Part shown: positions 21,572-32,597 of the stretch, piece by piece
How the letters are laid out: each line of letters opens with the position of its first letter
Position numbering within the stretch: the first letter of the stretch is position 1
NCBI GenBank assembly: GCA_026873275.1
Contig: JANTUC010000002.1
Coordinates: 2,294,001 to 2,358,000 of the forward strand
Reading direction: 5' to 3'
DNA length: 64,000 nucleotides
Source: Pseudopithomyces maydicus
Lineage: Eukaryota; Ascomycota; Dothideomycetes; Pleosporales; Didymosphaeriaceae
Position numbers and translations under genes: made by a program
Notes under the pieces: model-generated
Database searches by the model: none
Told to the model about the DNA's origin: nothing
The model's input: only the letters and a program-made list of their open reading frames with translations

Positions 21572-22592
21572 GCATTAGATGTACCTACTGCACTGTACTG
21601 TATGGTCGTGTAAGATAAGGTGTCGGGAGTAAGGATATACCCTACTATAATTGAGCCTCCTGTTATTGGACTACGCAAGCAGGTCTTGTCATATTTACCA
21701 TGTGCATGTCCTGCATACCCACCATAAATCGACCGTCGGACGAAAGTTCAACACCAAGCCTAAACATTCGGGTCTACGTGACGTCAGCTTTCTAAGATTA
21801 AAAATCACATTCGTCAACTCCGCTATGCCCTTTTGGCACGCGAGGGTCCCATCTGCACCGTCTTGGTAAACACGGCCCGATTGGGTATGCTATGCCGGCG
21901 ATTACTAACGGGAGGGGCTTAGGTTCCCATGACCCGTCTCTCCGCATCTACAGGCAGTAGTCTAGTCTACAGGCTTGCTACGCTCGCCAACTCCACCCTG
22001 CGTCTCTGCAACAGGGGCCAAGAAACCTAAAGACCGAACCGCCGGAGACCATGCCAAGTGGTCCTGCCAATCACACTGGGTCATCACGACTCCTCAGGCG
22101 AACATTACTAACACCAGACAACCGTGCGCCATGCTTTGTGAGCCTGCCGCTGACCAACAGGTGCATGCCTATGTTGCATGATTGAGCATGGAGATACGAA
22201 TCATGCAATCCGCCCGTGTTGCTAACAACGTCTGGCGCTGGTTAAATTCCAGCGTTGGGAAGCCTGTCCTTGCCTCTGCCACCAACACAGCTTTGCAGTC
22301 AAAGTTCCAATCTCGAAACAAAAGGGACTCTTCAAATAGTACGTTTCGACAGAAACTGCCTCATCCTACAATACAGCTCTTCATCAACCCACCAAGAATT
22401 GAGAGTAGACTGAAGAAGGATAATGCTGGCGCTGATCAGAGATGCGCCCATCGGGCAACTCATAAGGTGGGTGCGGCCGAGTCTCCTGCCATACCCCGAG
22501 GAACGCAATGACTTTGAGCTCCCGGTAGGTCGTTCACCATAGCACATGCTGAATACCTGAGCTTATACACATGGCAGCCTTCCTATGTCCAG
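21572..22592. other. Intergenic, 1.0 kb
   Basis: This holds the NAD kinase 3' region and the transporter promoter. I see no gene, RNA or repeat in it. Confidence 0.6.
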
Positions 22593-24341
22593 ATGCAACA
22601 TGGTCAGAAACACGCTGTTGCGACCTCATCAATCAGCACACCCGCGGACCCTGTCGCAGAGGAAGGTCCTGCTACAGAAGAGGTCTGCTACCCGGACCCA
22701 GAAACCGTATTGGAGAAGGACGATCAAGAGTCAGAAGAGAGCGAGTCCGTCTCAGATCTTGAGAAAGTACAGACGGCGCGAACTGCGCACACCGCACGCA
22801 CGCAGATCTCTAGAGTAGGGACGAGAACCGCGCTTTCCAGATCCATTTCCCGCGCAGACCTCGAGCAACAGTTTTCGCTTGCAACTATAGACCGAGGTCC
22901 ATCCAGACCAATTGAGCCTGAGACCCTAGATGATGGCACTATACTCGTCGACTGGTATACCACCGACGATCCAGAGAACCCTCAGAATTGGAGTTTTGGT
23001 AAGAAGACTGTAGTACTCCTCCAAATTCTCATCTACACCATGGCGGTTTATATGGGAAGCGCAATCTATTCGCCCTCCATCCCCGGCGTCATGGAGCGTT
23101 TCGGTGTCAATATCCAACTAGCATCTATGGGACTCTCTTTCTACGTTCTGGCTTATGGCATCGGGCCCCTCCTCTTCTCCCCGCTCAGCGAGATCCCTAT
23201 CATTGGCCGTAACCCACCATACATCATCTCCTATGCAATCTTTGTCATCCTACTTGTGCCCTCATCTCTAGTCGACAACTTTCCCGGCCTCATCGTCCTC
23301 CGCTTCCTCCAGGGTTTCTTCGGGAGTCCATGTCTCGCAACAGGGGGCGCTACCCTGCAGGATCTCTACAGTCTCATCAAACTCCCTTATGTACTTTCGC
23401 TGTGGGCATTTGCTGCGACATGTGGTCCGGCTCTCGGTCCCATTATCTCAGGTTTCAGTGTTGCCGCTGAGTCCTGGCACTGGTCGCAATGGGAAATGCT
23501 TTGGATGAATGGTCCCGTCTTCCTGTCACTCTTCTTTTTCCTCCCCGAGACTTCGTCCTCGAACATTCTTCTCCGGCGTGCCGCTCGCCTGCGCAAGCTT
23601 ACTGGAGATGATAGACTCCGCTCGCAATCTGAGATTGATCAGGCAAAGATGACACCTCGTGAGGTGGCTATCGAAGCTTTGTGGCGCCCATTCCAACTCA
23701 TCCTTCTCGATCCTAGCATTGCCTTTACCGCTATCTATACTGCTCTTATCTATGGCATATTCTACTCATTCTTCGAGGCATTTCCACTCGTATATGAGGT
23801 CATGTACCATTTCAACCTCGGAGAGATGGGCCTTACCTTCCTCTCTGTAACCGTCGGTGTCATTATCAGTATTGCAGCGTATTGGGCATATGTTTGGTAC
23901 ATTGTCGAGCCAGAGATCCAGAAAAACGGCCTCGGGGCCCCGGAGCGACGTCTCATTCCTGCGCTGATCGTTACGTGGTTTGTCCCCGCTGGTCTATTTA
24001 TATTTGGATGGACGAGCGATCCCAGCATCCACTGGATAGTTTCCTGCATCGGGATTGTCATCACAACGATCGGGATTTTCTTGATTATCCAGTGTATCTT
24101 TTTGTACCTACCGTTAGTGTATCCACAGTACGCGGCGAGTTTGTTCGCGGGAAATGACTTTTTGCGTAGCGCATTGGCGACAGGCGCGATTCATTTCAGC
24201 TCTCCAATGTTCAGAAACCTCGGAATTGGAAGAGGTATATCCTTATTGGCGGGTCTGACAGTAGGGTGCAGTGCGGGCGTATATGCGCTATATTGTTTTG
24301 GGCATAGACTTCGTGCTAGGTCAAGATTTGCAGCTCAATGA
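22593..24341 (+). CDS. MFS multidrug transporter, DHA1 family (12 TM)
   Basis: A predicted plasma-membrane drug:proton antiporter of 582 residues, a single exon from the ATG at 22593. A charged cytosolic N-terminus of about 135 residues is followed by Asp-Asp-Pro-Glu-Asn-Pro-Gln-Asn-Trp, the usual entry to the fungal DHA1 group (Flu1, Flr1, Caf5 and similar). About twelve hydrophobic segments follow. A characteristic Trp-Glu-Met-Leu-Trp-Met-Asn-Gly-Pro-Val-Phe and Phe-Leu-Pro-Glu-Thr-Ser stretch precedes the central loop with Asn-Ile-Leu-Leu-Arg-Arg-Ala. Substrates cannot be predicted; relatives export azoles, cycloheximide, benomyl or polyamines. The frame is intact. Confidence 0.93.
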   Translation: MQHGQKHAVATSSISTPADPVAEEGPATEEVCYPDPETVLEKDDQESEESESVSDLEKVQTARTAHTARTQISRVGTRTALSRSISRADLEQQFSLATIDRGPSRPIEPETLDDGTILVDWYTTDDPENPQNWSFGKKTVVLLQILIYTMAVYMGSAIYSPSIPGVMERFGVNIQLASMGLSFYVLAYGIGPLLFSPLSEIPIIGRNPPYIISYAIFVILLVPSSLVDNFPGLIVLRFLQGFFGSPCLATGGATLQDLYSLIKLPYVLSLWAFAATCGPALGPIISGFSVAAESWHWSQWEMLWMNGPVFLSLFFFLPETSSSNILLRRAARLRKLTGDDRLRSQSEIDQAKMTPREVAIEALWRPFQLILLDPSIAFTAIYTALIYGIFYSFFEAFPLVYEVMYHFNLGEMGLTFLSVTVGVIISIAAYWAYVWYIVEPEIQKNGLGAPERRLIPALIVTWFVPAGLFIFGWTSDPSIHWIVSCIGIVITTIGIFLIIQCIFLYLPLVYPQYAASLFAGNDFLRSALATGAIHFSSPMFRNLGIGRGISLLAGLTVGCSAGVYALYCFGHRLRARSRFAAQ

Positions 24342-25046
24342 ATGGTGTCGATAGGAAGGAATCACAGATGTCTTTACGATTTTCTGTTACTATATTTTAG
24401 AAACATGAATTAGGGTCTGGATTATCAAGTAGAATGATGTATTAGCAAGGCGTTGAGGGCTCCAAACTGCCTATACTTTATAGTTCAACATGTAGACATT
24501 CTTGTTCAGTGTACACATGAAAGGTACGTGCAAATTATCGAAAACACTGACAATATACTACACCTGCATGGAAAACTTGGCTCATGTTTAATCTGATTGA
24601 TTCCCGTGCTATATCGACATAAGAAATGGGTACAAATGCCGCGTGTGACAACCTGCTACTTGTCTTTGTGTTTACGTTTGAAACTAGAAATTTCGTAATG
24701 GACTATCAATTGTCGAGAAACAGGACTACAAGAAAACAACATTTAAACGCTACTTTGTTTGAAGAATACTTGTGCTATCTAGAAATGATGCTGTACCTAC
24801 CAATAAGTGAATAATTAGTTGTGAGTAAGTCTGCTTCTGTAATTCAGATGCTAGCCTGCACCCACCAATCAGATAGTGATCTGTCTCCTCGGACCCACCG
24901 ACTATCCGACGATACGTCATCATTGGTGATGCGCCACCTTTGTCATCCTGAATCCTTCTCAGAGCGCGCTTCGAGCTAAAGTCTGCGTCCCTACTCTTCT
25001 TTGCGTCTCTACCAATTCAATCACCGGCCTGAAAAGGGGAGTTAGG
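24342..25046. other. Intergenic, 0.7 kb
   Basis: AT-rich transporter 3' region and promoter of the next gene. A 62-codon open stretch at 24626-24814 has no coding character. Nothing else is recognised. Confidence 0.55.
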
Positions 25047-26808
25047 ATGGGGCAACTCTTGAGAAAAACACTGCTTTTCGGTTCCGCCGGCGTGCTTTTC
25101 ATTATCTTGGCGGTTAGCTTAACACCCATTACAAGTCCGCTGCCACCATATACAGGGCAATATGAGGTTGGGATCCTAGATTTGGAGACAGATGTGGAGA
25201 AGAAAGAGATACATCCTGCAACATTGAAGGGGACTGATGGAACAAAAGCTTTCGAGGTAAGCCTTGGTTTTTCTCTGAACTATTGTTATCTTCTATGGAT
25301 ATCTTGAATTCACATTACCTTGGTAGGCGTGTGAGCTAGCCGTTTCAATATTGGTTTTCTACGATCCGCGCTAGCTGCCTCTCCATATCATTTCGTCCTG
25401 CTTTATTCCATGCTGTCGTCGTCAGATTGTATGAAGTCTACAAACCATGGTCGCTTACATATTCGATAGCTCGAAACCCTTGCTATCACCCTCTACTACC
25501 CATCCTCCCTCCCACCTCTCCCATATCGTCCTTGGGCTCGTCCTTGGCTTCCTCAGCCTGTTTCATTGATCGGAACCGGCTACGCTCGGCTCATCGGTGT
25601 TTACTCACCACCCATTCAGGCAATAATTACGTTCTTCCTCTGGGCCCTCGGAAGCAAGACTGTAATTCCTGGGGTTGTCGATGCACCTGTACTTAATGCT
25701 AAAAATGTTCAGAGTCTCGGTCAGGTGGTAGATGGAGAGAAGCGACAGAAGAAGTTGGAAGAGACTCTTGAATTACGGAATATCGATGTGAAAAGTGATG
25801 CAACTCTAGGTAGGGGAACACTCCCTATCGTCATATTTACACATGGTATGGCCGGAATGTCGCAGAGTTATTCCAATCTCCTAGGGAGCATCGCGAGTCA
25901 TGGTTACGTGGTTGCGGCCATAGAGCACAGGGATGGAAGTGGACCTGGTACAATTGTGCACCATCCAGATGGAAGCGATCGATACGTATGGCACCTGAAG
26001 CTTGAAGACCTACAGTGAGCCATTTGAAACGGAAAGTAAGTGTAGACTTTGACTGGTCCGCAGATCCGACACTCCGATGGACGAGCTCACACTCAAGGAA
26101 GTTCAGCTGAACTTCCGTGAGGCTGAAATAATAGAGACGATTCGTCTGTTTGAGCGTCTAAACCGTAGCCAAGATGCCAAAATTCGAAATTTGAAGCCCG
26201 AGTCTCCGGAGACTGCACTCCCGGGCTTCGAAAATCGCCTAAATTTGTCATCCATAACCGTTGCAGGACATTCATACGGTGCGACAGGGGCTTTACAGGC
26301 GTTGAAGAATGCACCCAACAAGGACATGCCGGTGAATGGAGCCATCATACTCGATCCAGGGAAAGAATCTGGATTCCTAAATCATAACATTAATTTACCG
26401 ACGTTGGTTATGCAGTCAGGGGAGTGGACGGAGAAGCAAAAGGAGTTCTATGGTCAAGGATGGCATTTTGATGTCGTAAAGGATCTGGTGCAGAAAACAA
26501 AGCGAGGGTGGTTCATGACATTGACAGGTTCAGCCCATCCATCTTGCACTGATGCGCCACTTATCGTTCCATGGATCATGAAGCTTGCAACGCATACGAT
26601 ACTTGATGGGAAAATCGCCCTGAAGGAATACATATCCACGTCGATTGACTTCTTAGAATTCTTAAGAAATGGGAAAGAGAAAGGATTGTTGCGGGAGGAT
26701 GTGACGAGTCCAGATGGACCATTTGGCGATCAGGAAAAGCGCGTTAAGGTCAAGGGTGCTTACAATGCCGATTGGGAAGTACATGTGGTGCCTATGCGAA
26801 ACGTATAG
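25047..26808 (+). CDS. Platelet-activating-factor acetylhydrolase (PAF-AH II family)
   Basis: A serine esterase that removes short or oxidised acyl groups from the sn-2 position of phospholipids. Exons are 25047-25256, 25470-26014 and 26064-26808, giving 499 residues. Residues 1-30 form a signal-anchor-like hydrophobic segment followed by Pro-Leu-Pro-Pro-Tyr-Thr-Gly, typical of fungal members. The nucleophile elbow Gly-His-Ser-Tyr-Gly puts Ser at about 322; an Ile-Leu-Asp-Pro-Gly Asp and the Gly-Ser-Ala-His-Pro His complete a plausible triad. The oxyanion region reads Phe-Thr-His-Gly-Met-Ala-Gly. The first intron is 213 nt, long for this window; the joined Phe-Glu-Leu-Glu-Thr...Thr-Leu-Tyr-Tyr-Pro-Ser supports the acceptor at 25469. 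Exon 2 contains Arg-Pro-Trp-Leu-Pro as expected. Confidence 0.88.
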
Positions 26809-27467
26809 CTCAATACCAATATAGTATCCTCCGTGTGTATTCGACGTGTGGTCATAACATTGAGCGTTCGGATCAATATTTGTCGCCAACACTCAAAGAG
26901 AAAGAAATGCATGATTCAACAGGTTATTTTGCTTCTTATCTTCCAACTCACATTATCATTTCATGTATCTTTTAATCGGTTGAAATGCTTAAATTCATGA
27001 ATTAATACCCATGTATTGCGTATGAATCCAGTCTTCCATTGCGTCTGGTTGCCTTTTGCTGGAGTCGGCATGGCCTGTCCAGATCCTCACGACGATAATC
27101 AAGATAATAGAACACTTGATCCAGTCTCATTATATCCTGTAAAGCTCATAGAATTTCGAATACATGTCAATTGGTTTTGGAGAGACTGTCCAGCTTCGTA
27201 CATGTGATTTTTGTGGGGAACAAGACGCGGTTATATGAAAATGCAGAGATACTTGTTTGACACCGGAATCTATGCTGGCGCTACCGCATCGACTTTCTGC
27301 TCACTACGGCTGTATAATCGGATCCACTCACCAAATCATTGGTATAGAATGAGTTAATCACACGATTGCCTAAGAAGGAAATGAAGGTCAACAATATCAA
27401 TCAGTGCCCCACTCCTTTCTATTATCGTGCTCGATCTGACACGACTCTAGATCTCCGCCAGTACTCC
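26809..27467. other. Convergent 3' intergenic region, 0.66 kb
   Basis: This lies between the PAF-AH and GST stop codons, both genes reading inward. It is AT-rich with no recognised gene or RNA. Confidence 0.6.
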
Positions 27468-28653
27468 TCAAAGAGGCATGATGTTGGGAATTGGACCGAT
27501 GGGGATTATGCCATTCCCAGTTGTCATGGATGAATATCCACGTTTAATCTAAGCCAATGAGTCGACATTTCGGTAGTTAGACTCAGTACTTACAACATCA
27601 AAGAACGTGGTTCGTTTGAATGCGCCATTTCCAGTTTCGGGGCCCTCCCCCAGTAGAGTTGTCGTAACCATGTATGGAGACGTGGGTAATCTGTCCTGAT
27701 CATTTTCAGATTGCACTTGAAAAGCGTGTAGTATGCCACATCAAAACGAATCAATGTGGTGTACAAACGAATATCAGATTCAGTGATGTGATTGCCAAAG
27801 AGAAACGGCTGATGGTCATGCTGCGAAAGATGCTGTTCCAACCTATCGAATGCTTGGAAGAGATTCATGACATGTTCGTTGTAGGCAGCTTGTGTAGTTG
27901 CAAATCCAACTTTGTACACACCATTGTTTATGTTGTCATATACCCAGGTATTGAGTTGATTGATCTCACCCCGGAGATGTTTTGGGACAAAAGCAGCAGC
28001 ACCTTTTGTCGCTTCCCGCTTCCCGAGGGGCAGGAAGTCGTCGAAACCCTCGATAAAGATGCGCATGATATCGCTACTTTCGTTGTTAACAATGGTTTCT
28101 GTACTACATCAGCTAATATCTCCTAACCCCGAACGCGATGTGTTCGGTGTGCGGTGCACCTACCGGTTTTTTTATCCCACAACATAGGTACTGTGATTCT
28201 CCCGTTGTACTGGGGATCCGCCTTTAAATACAATTCCTTCATCCACCTGAATCCATATGTAGGGTCGCGTGATGGACCTCGTAGGCCGGAGAAGTACCAG
28301 CCGTGCGTTGGGTCTCGTGCATCAACTTCAACTATTTGTACGACATGGTCTCCCAGACCTTTCAAAGCATGAGCAATGACAGCTCGGTGGCACCAAGGAC
28401 AGCAATGATTCACATAGAGAACATATCGATCTTTTTCGGCTGGGAAGTGTTCTGAAGGAATAAGTGATCGGAACTGCGACATGAGGTTATTTTGGCCGTT
28501 GCGATAGGGGAATTCGCCACAAATCGGAGCCTTGGTGGAGTGCTGTAGTTGCAGCTGCCAAAAAACATATCAGCATTTTCGGGCTTCGAAGGCCGAAAGA
28601 CACAAAACGAGCCCGTAAGGTACTCTTCCGGCACTTACCTTAGTGACAGTCAT
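27468..28653 (-). CDS. Glutathionyl-hydroquinone reductase / omega-like GST (Ecm4 family), frame broken at a C5 run
   Basis: Members reduce glutathionyl-hydroquinones with glutathione through one reactive Cys. Exons are 28653-28639, 28554-28164, 28098-27594 and 27548-27468. The N-terminal thioredoxin fold shows Asn-His-Cys-Cys-Pro-Trp-Cys-His-Arg, then Val-Pro-Met-Leu-Trp-Asp-Lys-Lys-Thr and Ile-Val-Asn-Asn-Glu-Ser-Ser, typical of the family; the GST C-domain follows and the end reads Ile-Pro-Ile-Gly-Pro-Ile-Pro-Asn-Ile. Spliced length is 992 nt; one base added at the C5 run (27647-27651, G on the coding strand) gives 993 nt, 330 residues, and joins the last blocks in frame. The active site is Cys-Pro-Trp-Cys, where I would expect Cys-Pro-Trp-Ala. 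Exon 1 codes only five residues. Confidence 0.87.
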
Positions 28654-30456
28654 CTTGCTAGATACAAAAGGTCTTGTTTCATGCAACTACGAGCTTATGC
28701 CAAAATTTTCGCGACAGTACAGTTGATGTTTCATTGTATTATAGAGCGAATAACAATAGTTCTATAGGTTCGGTTCTTGATTACAAAACATAAAATGCCG
28801 GGTCAGAATGATTAGTAGTCTTATCCACATGAGGCGATGAGCCGTAGCATATTGCACTACAGCATCTGCGAAAAAATTTCTACAACATAATGCCCAATTT
28901 ACCCTGCTTGCATTTTATGGCATATGCGTTGCATTGACGACCGCTGTTTGTTAGACATGATGTTACTTGAAGATCGTTGTAGGTTATCCGAAAAGAAGGC
29001 GATGGCCGTTGTTCGCTTATATTAGGCTGCCTTAGGTGACAATTGTAGCCGACAAATAGCAGCGTCAACCTTATTGTGCCTATCCTTACAGTAAACACGT
29101 TGTCTATTGTTGGTTGGTGATGATCTACTTAGGTCATCACCACGATAATTGAATGACTGACTCCTAATGGCTGTGAGGGTTATTTAAATATATATCTATG
29201 TATATGTATATATATCCCTGCCTACTGGTTCTCACTCATCAGATACGGCATAGTCGTACCATAACCAGAAATCACGAGATCTGTTCACTTTCTCGATAAA
29301 TCGGGATTTGTGCAATCGCTCTAATTGCCCATACAGCCACCATCTACTGGAGACGTGACAGTCCCATGCTCCAAATCTACCAGATCCTACCAACTTGCCC
29401 ACGCCAACGACTTTATCGTCGTGTAGTTGAACTCAAAATCAATTCTGTGTTCGAGCAAAGGCACAATTTTAACAATTCAACCCAGTCCTCACCGAGCATG
29501 CCAGAAGCGGATATTTGTAACAAATGTTGCGCTGAAGGCCTTTTCCATGTTCATGGTCCCTGGATATTGACCAAGTCACATGTCCCACTGCCTATGGACT
29601 ACATATAGAATAGGTGATCTTGAGTCCGCTACGCTACCATGCTGTAGATAAGTCCTACCAGGGTAGATAACTTGTGTTAAATTGACTTAAACCTCACGTT
29701 TCCAGATACCATTTTCGGTTTGCACTTTGTCTTTCATGAGACGTCCAGATCTGTGTCTCCAGATCAAACATCTGTTCCTACTAAACCATTGCGCCCCAAT
29801 TTCGAATAGTGCATGGCAACCGGACATATACTCCTATCTCGCCAATAAATATATTCAACACTGCTAAGAGAAAATCCATCAATCTAATTGTCCTTTGTGA
29901 GTGCTGGATGCCCGAAATTTTGCAGGTCCGCGGATACACAGGGCTCTACATGCTCCACACCACAATGCTAACGGATCTTTCCTACATCTGCAGCGTAGTG
30001 TGCCAATCATTCTCCCAACTTTTCGCTAATCTAATCAGAACGTTCATTCGTGCCGGTGGTATCGAATACAAGCTCGTTGTCGACTAAATTTTACAGAATC
30101 ACTATATGTTCAACCGTTGGGCAGATCGCTATCATTATTGATAGGTGCGGAGTAATCCTATAGCGGTTAATGTGAGGACAACTGCAGATTTTGGTACCTC
30201 AGAAACACGATGCACAAGCATGAAGGGCCGGTCGACATGACCCGACACAGACAACCCGTCTATCTCTCCGATAATTTATAGAGATAGAAGATCTGGACAG
30301 AATGATAAAAATTGTTCGGGAAATCGCTAAAACACAGTACGCGAGATGCTCAGAGATATGTCGGTTTTGGGTGACAAAGGAATATGCGCAAAAGAAAAAG
30401 AAGCCCCCCAATGTCTACCATGCTTGGTGCACAACATTGTACCGATGCAGTCCACA
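28654..30456. other. Intergenic, 1.8 kb
   Basis: No gene can be supported. There is a TA-rich microsatellite near 29184-29217 (ATATATCTATGTATATG-like). Short open stretches (29366-29608, 29809-30087) lack coding features. Confidence 0.55.
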
Positions 30457-31572
30457 TCAACTACCAGCACTACTCTTGCTATGACTTTCCACCAAAGCTA
30501 TAACCGCTCCCCCGAAAGAGCTGTCCTTTTTCGCCTGCCCTTCTCTTCTGTAATCTTCGTACCCACCAGGGCTCAAAGCACTGTTGTGATCGTCATTGTA
30601 AGCCGCATACGGCATAGGCACCGGCCCATCATCATGCGTTGCTGGCCTGTACTGCCCACCAACTCGATGATCTTCCCCCCAGCTCAAAGGGCGGCCAGGA
30701 TGCCTTCCTTCATCTGTCTCAGTAGAGTGCAGCAGCGCATATTCATCTTCCTCCTGGTTCCCTCCACGTTCGGTGCGGCGATCTTCCTCGTCGGAATCAC
30801 GGCCATCATGGTGTTCGATTTCGGTGGACCAGGCGTTGTCCTTGGAGGTGTCGCCGGATATGTGGTGGGGGTCCTGCTTCGCGGATTGATAGGGCATGAT
30901 GCCTTCCTTGCGGAACTTGTTGGCGTAATAGCCGGAGATGGCGGCGGTAAGAAGAAAAGTAACACTGCGTGGAGGATGGATCAGTGACGGGTGGATGCTT
31001 GGGGATGAAGGTAGGGCATACAAAATGGCAGCGCCGAAGCCCACTGTGACTCGACTGAGACTGCACTTGGCCTCCGGGCCGTATTTAAAGACTGTACAAT
31101 TACGCGGGGCGTCGTCGTCCAGCTTCAAGTCCTTGGCGCCTTCAGTTACGCCCTCCGCGTTCCAAGACATGACGGAGGCGAAGGCTGCAAGCCAAAGAAC
31201 TGCATTACCCAGTCAACATGGCGGCGCACAGGAGGTGTTCGGGAGGGAAAGTCGTACTCGTGTAGAAGCCGTCAAGAGCAGCGAAAGCGTAGGCATTGGC
31301 GAATCGTTCGGCTCGACTCCACATAGGCACCATGACCAGATATATGATGGCGGGCGCGGAAAGGAAGCACTGTTGGCAGGGTCAGATATCGGCTGTGTGG
31401 TTTGCACGGGTGGGCGACAAACCAGAGCAAAGTAAAACTTGGTTGCACCGCCCGTCTCCCCTCCTTTGGTCAGGACAGCGATGGTGATGCAGCCAGCTAT
31501 GAAGATCAAGATGATCTGGAAGACGTGGGCGACGGTCTTGCATTTCTGCACATAGCTCGTGTTCAGCTTCAT
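30457..31572 (-). CDS. MARVEL-domain membrane protein
   Basis: Four exons: 31572-31423, 31369-31258, 31199-31022, 30964-30457; 315 residues. Four hydrophobic segments within the first 190 residues, with a charged entry (Lys-Cys-Lys-Thr-Val-Ala-His), an extracellular loop with Cys residues, and Ser-Val-Met-Ser-Trp-Asn, fit the fungal MARVEL group related to Nce102, which shapes plasma-membrane domains. A long hydrophilic tail follows, rich in Asp, Glu, His, Gly and Tyr, likely cytosolic. Intron 3 is 57 nt and keeps the frame without a stop, so its retention would only insert 19 residues before the last membrane segment. The branch to Nce102 itself is not certain. Confidence 0.85.
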
Positions 31573-32597
31573 GGCGGAGGAGCCCCGACGGGCCTGCTGT
31601 CGGGCTGCTCGAGAGGGAGGACGTCTGCAGAAGGAGGATGGTCAAGGGATCTGACAGGTAGATAGATAGTCGAGGTCGAAGAAGCAAAACAAACAAACGG
31701 TCGGCCGGAGCGCAGGGGTAGAGAAAGAGCGTGTGGATATACAGACACAAACGAGGGTGGACGAGGCGGTGGGCTGCAAAAAGTCAGTCAACGAGGGCCC
31801 AGGAGCAGCATGTTTGAGCTCACACGCCTGCGCTCCGCACAGCCATCCGCTTCAGCTGCGCAACGACCCGCCTCGCCCTCTTGTCGCGCACTGATCAAGA
31901 CTGCGGGAGTGCCAACGCCAGACAGCCTGACGCTTGCCTGCAACGGGAACCAGGGCTGACATTATTTTGGGGGTCCTCGCAAAGGCTAGTCGCCAACGAG
32001 CATCGCTTGCGCGCCCGTTCCTGGAGAGGATGACTGCTACCAATTTGCTCATTCCAGCCGTCTCGCGCGTAATCCCACCCAAGACTCGTCGCCGCGCCCT
32101 TGTCAGGTGCGCGCCTGATCGGGTCTTTTCAGCTGGCTGTCTGTCTGGCTTGCTTATACGAGGACGGCCGAGGACAGCCACACCACCTTGACCGGAACCC
32201 CCCCTCCCCCCCCAAAGCAACCCCCAGCACCCCAACCATCATAGAAACACACAATCATGCACAGGCTTGGTGAGCTCTATTACTCATCACATGTGCAGCC
32301 ATGCTCCCCGCCTTCCGATACTGCATCGCACGCCCAGATTCCGTAATCTTTTACCGCAAAAGGCAACTTTCCATATGCTTGCTATCGCTCATCCTCACGC
32401 CTTGATTCGACATGACATGGCCCGGACTTTGCTTCATCAGCCATACCAATCTGAATAATCGGAACAGAGATAGATAGAGAGAGAGAGAGAGAGAGTGTGT
32501 GTGTGTGTGTGTATGCATGTGTGTGCTCTGGACCATAAATACAGTTCATGTTCATCTTGCACCGCCAACATCTTGTCCATGCCAACTTGCATTCAAC
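31573..32597. other. Intergenic, divergent promoters, 1.0 kb
   Basis: This spacer lies between the MARVEL gene and the oxidoreductase. It contains C-rich runs at 32197-32214 (C7, T, C8) and a dinucleotide microsatellite at 32468-32523. Possible 5' UTR sequence is pyrimidine-rich. No gene is supported. Confidence 0.5.
32468..32523 (+). repeat. GATA/GA/GT compound microsatellite
   Basis: The stretch runs from GATA units into about eight GA units, then GT units, then ATGCATGTGTGTG. It sits about 75 bp upstream of the oxidoreductase ATG. Confidence 0.9.

Noticed and set aside
29366..30087. Two short open frames right of the GST gene
   Set aside because: No domain, no splice pattern, and the surrounding sequence is AT-rich intergenic.
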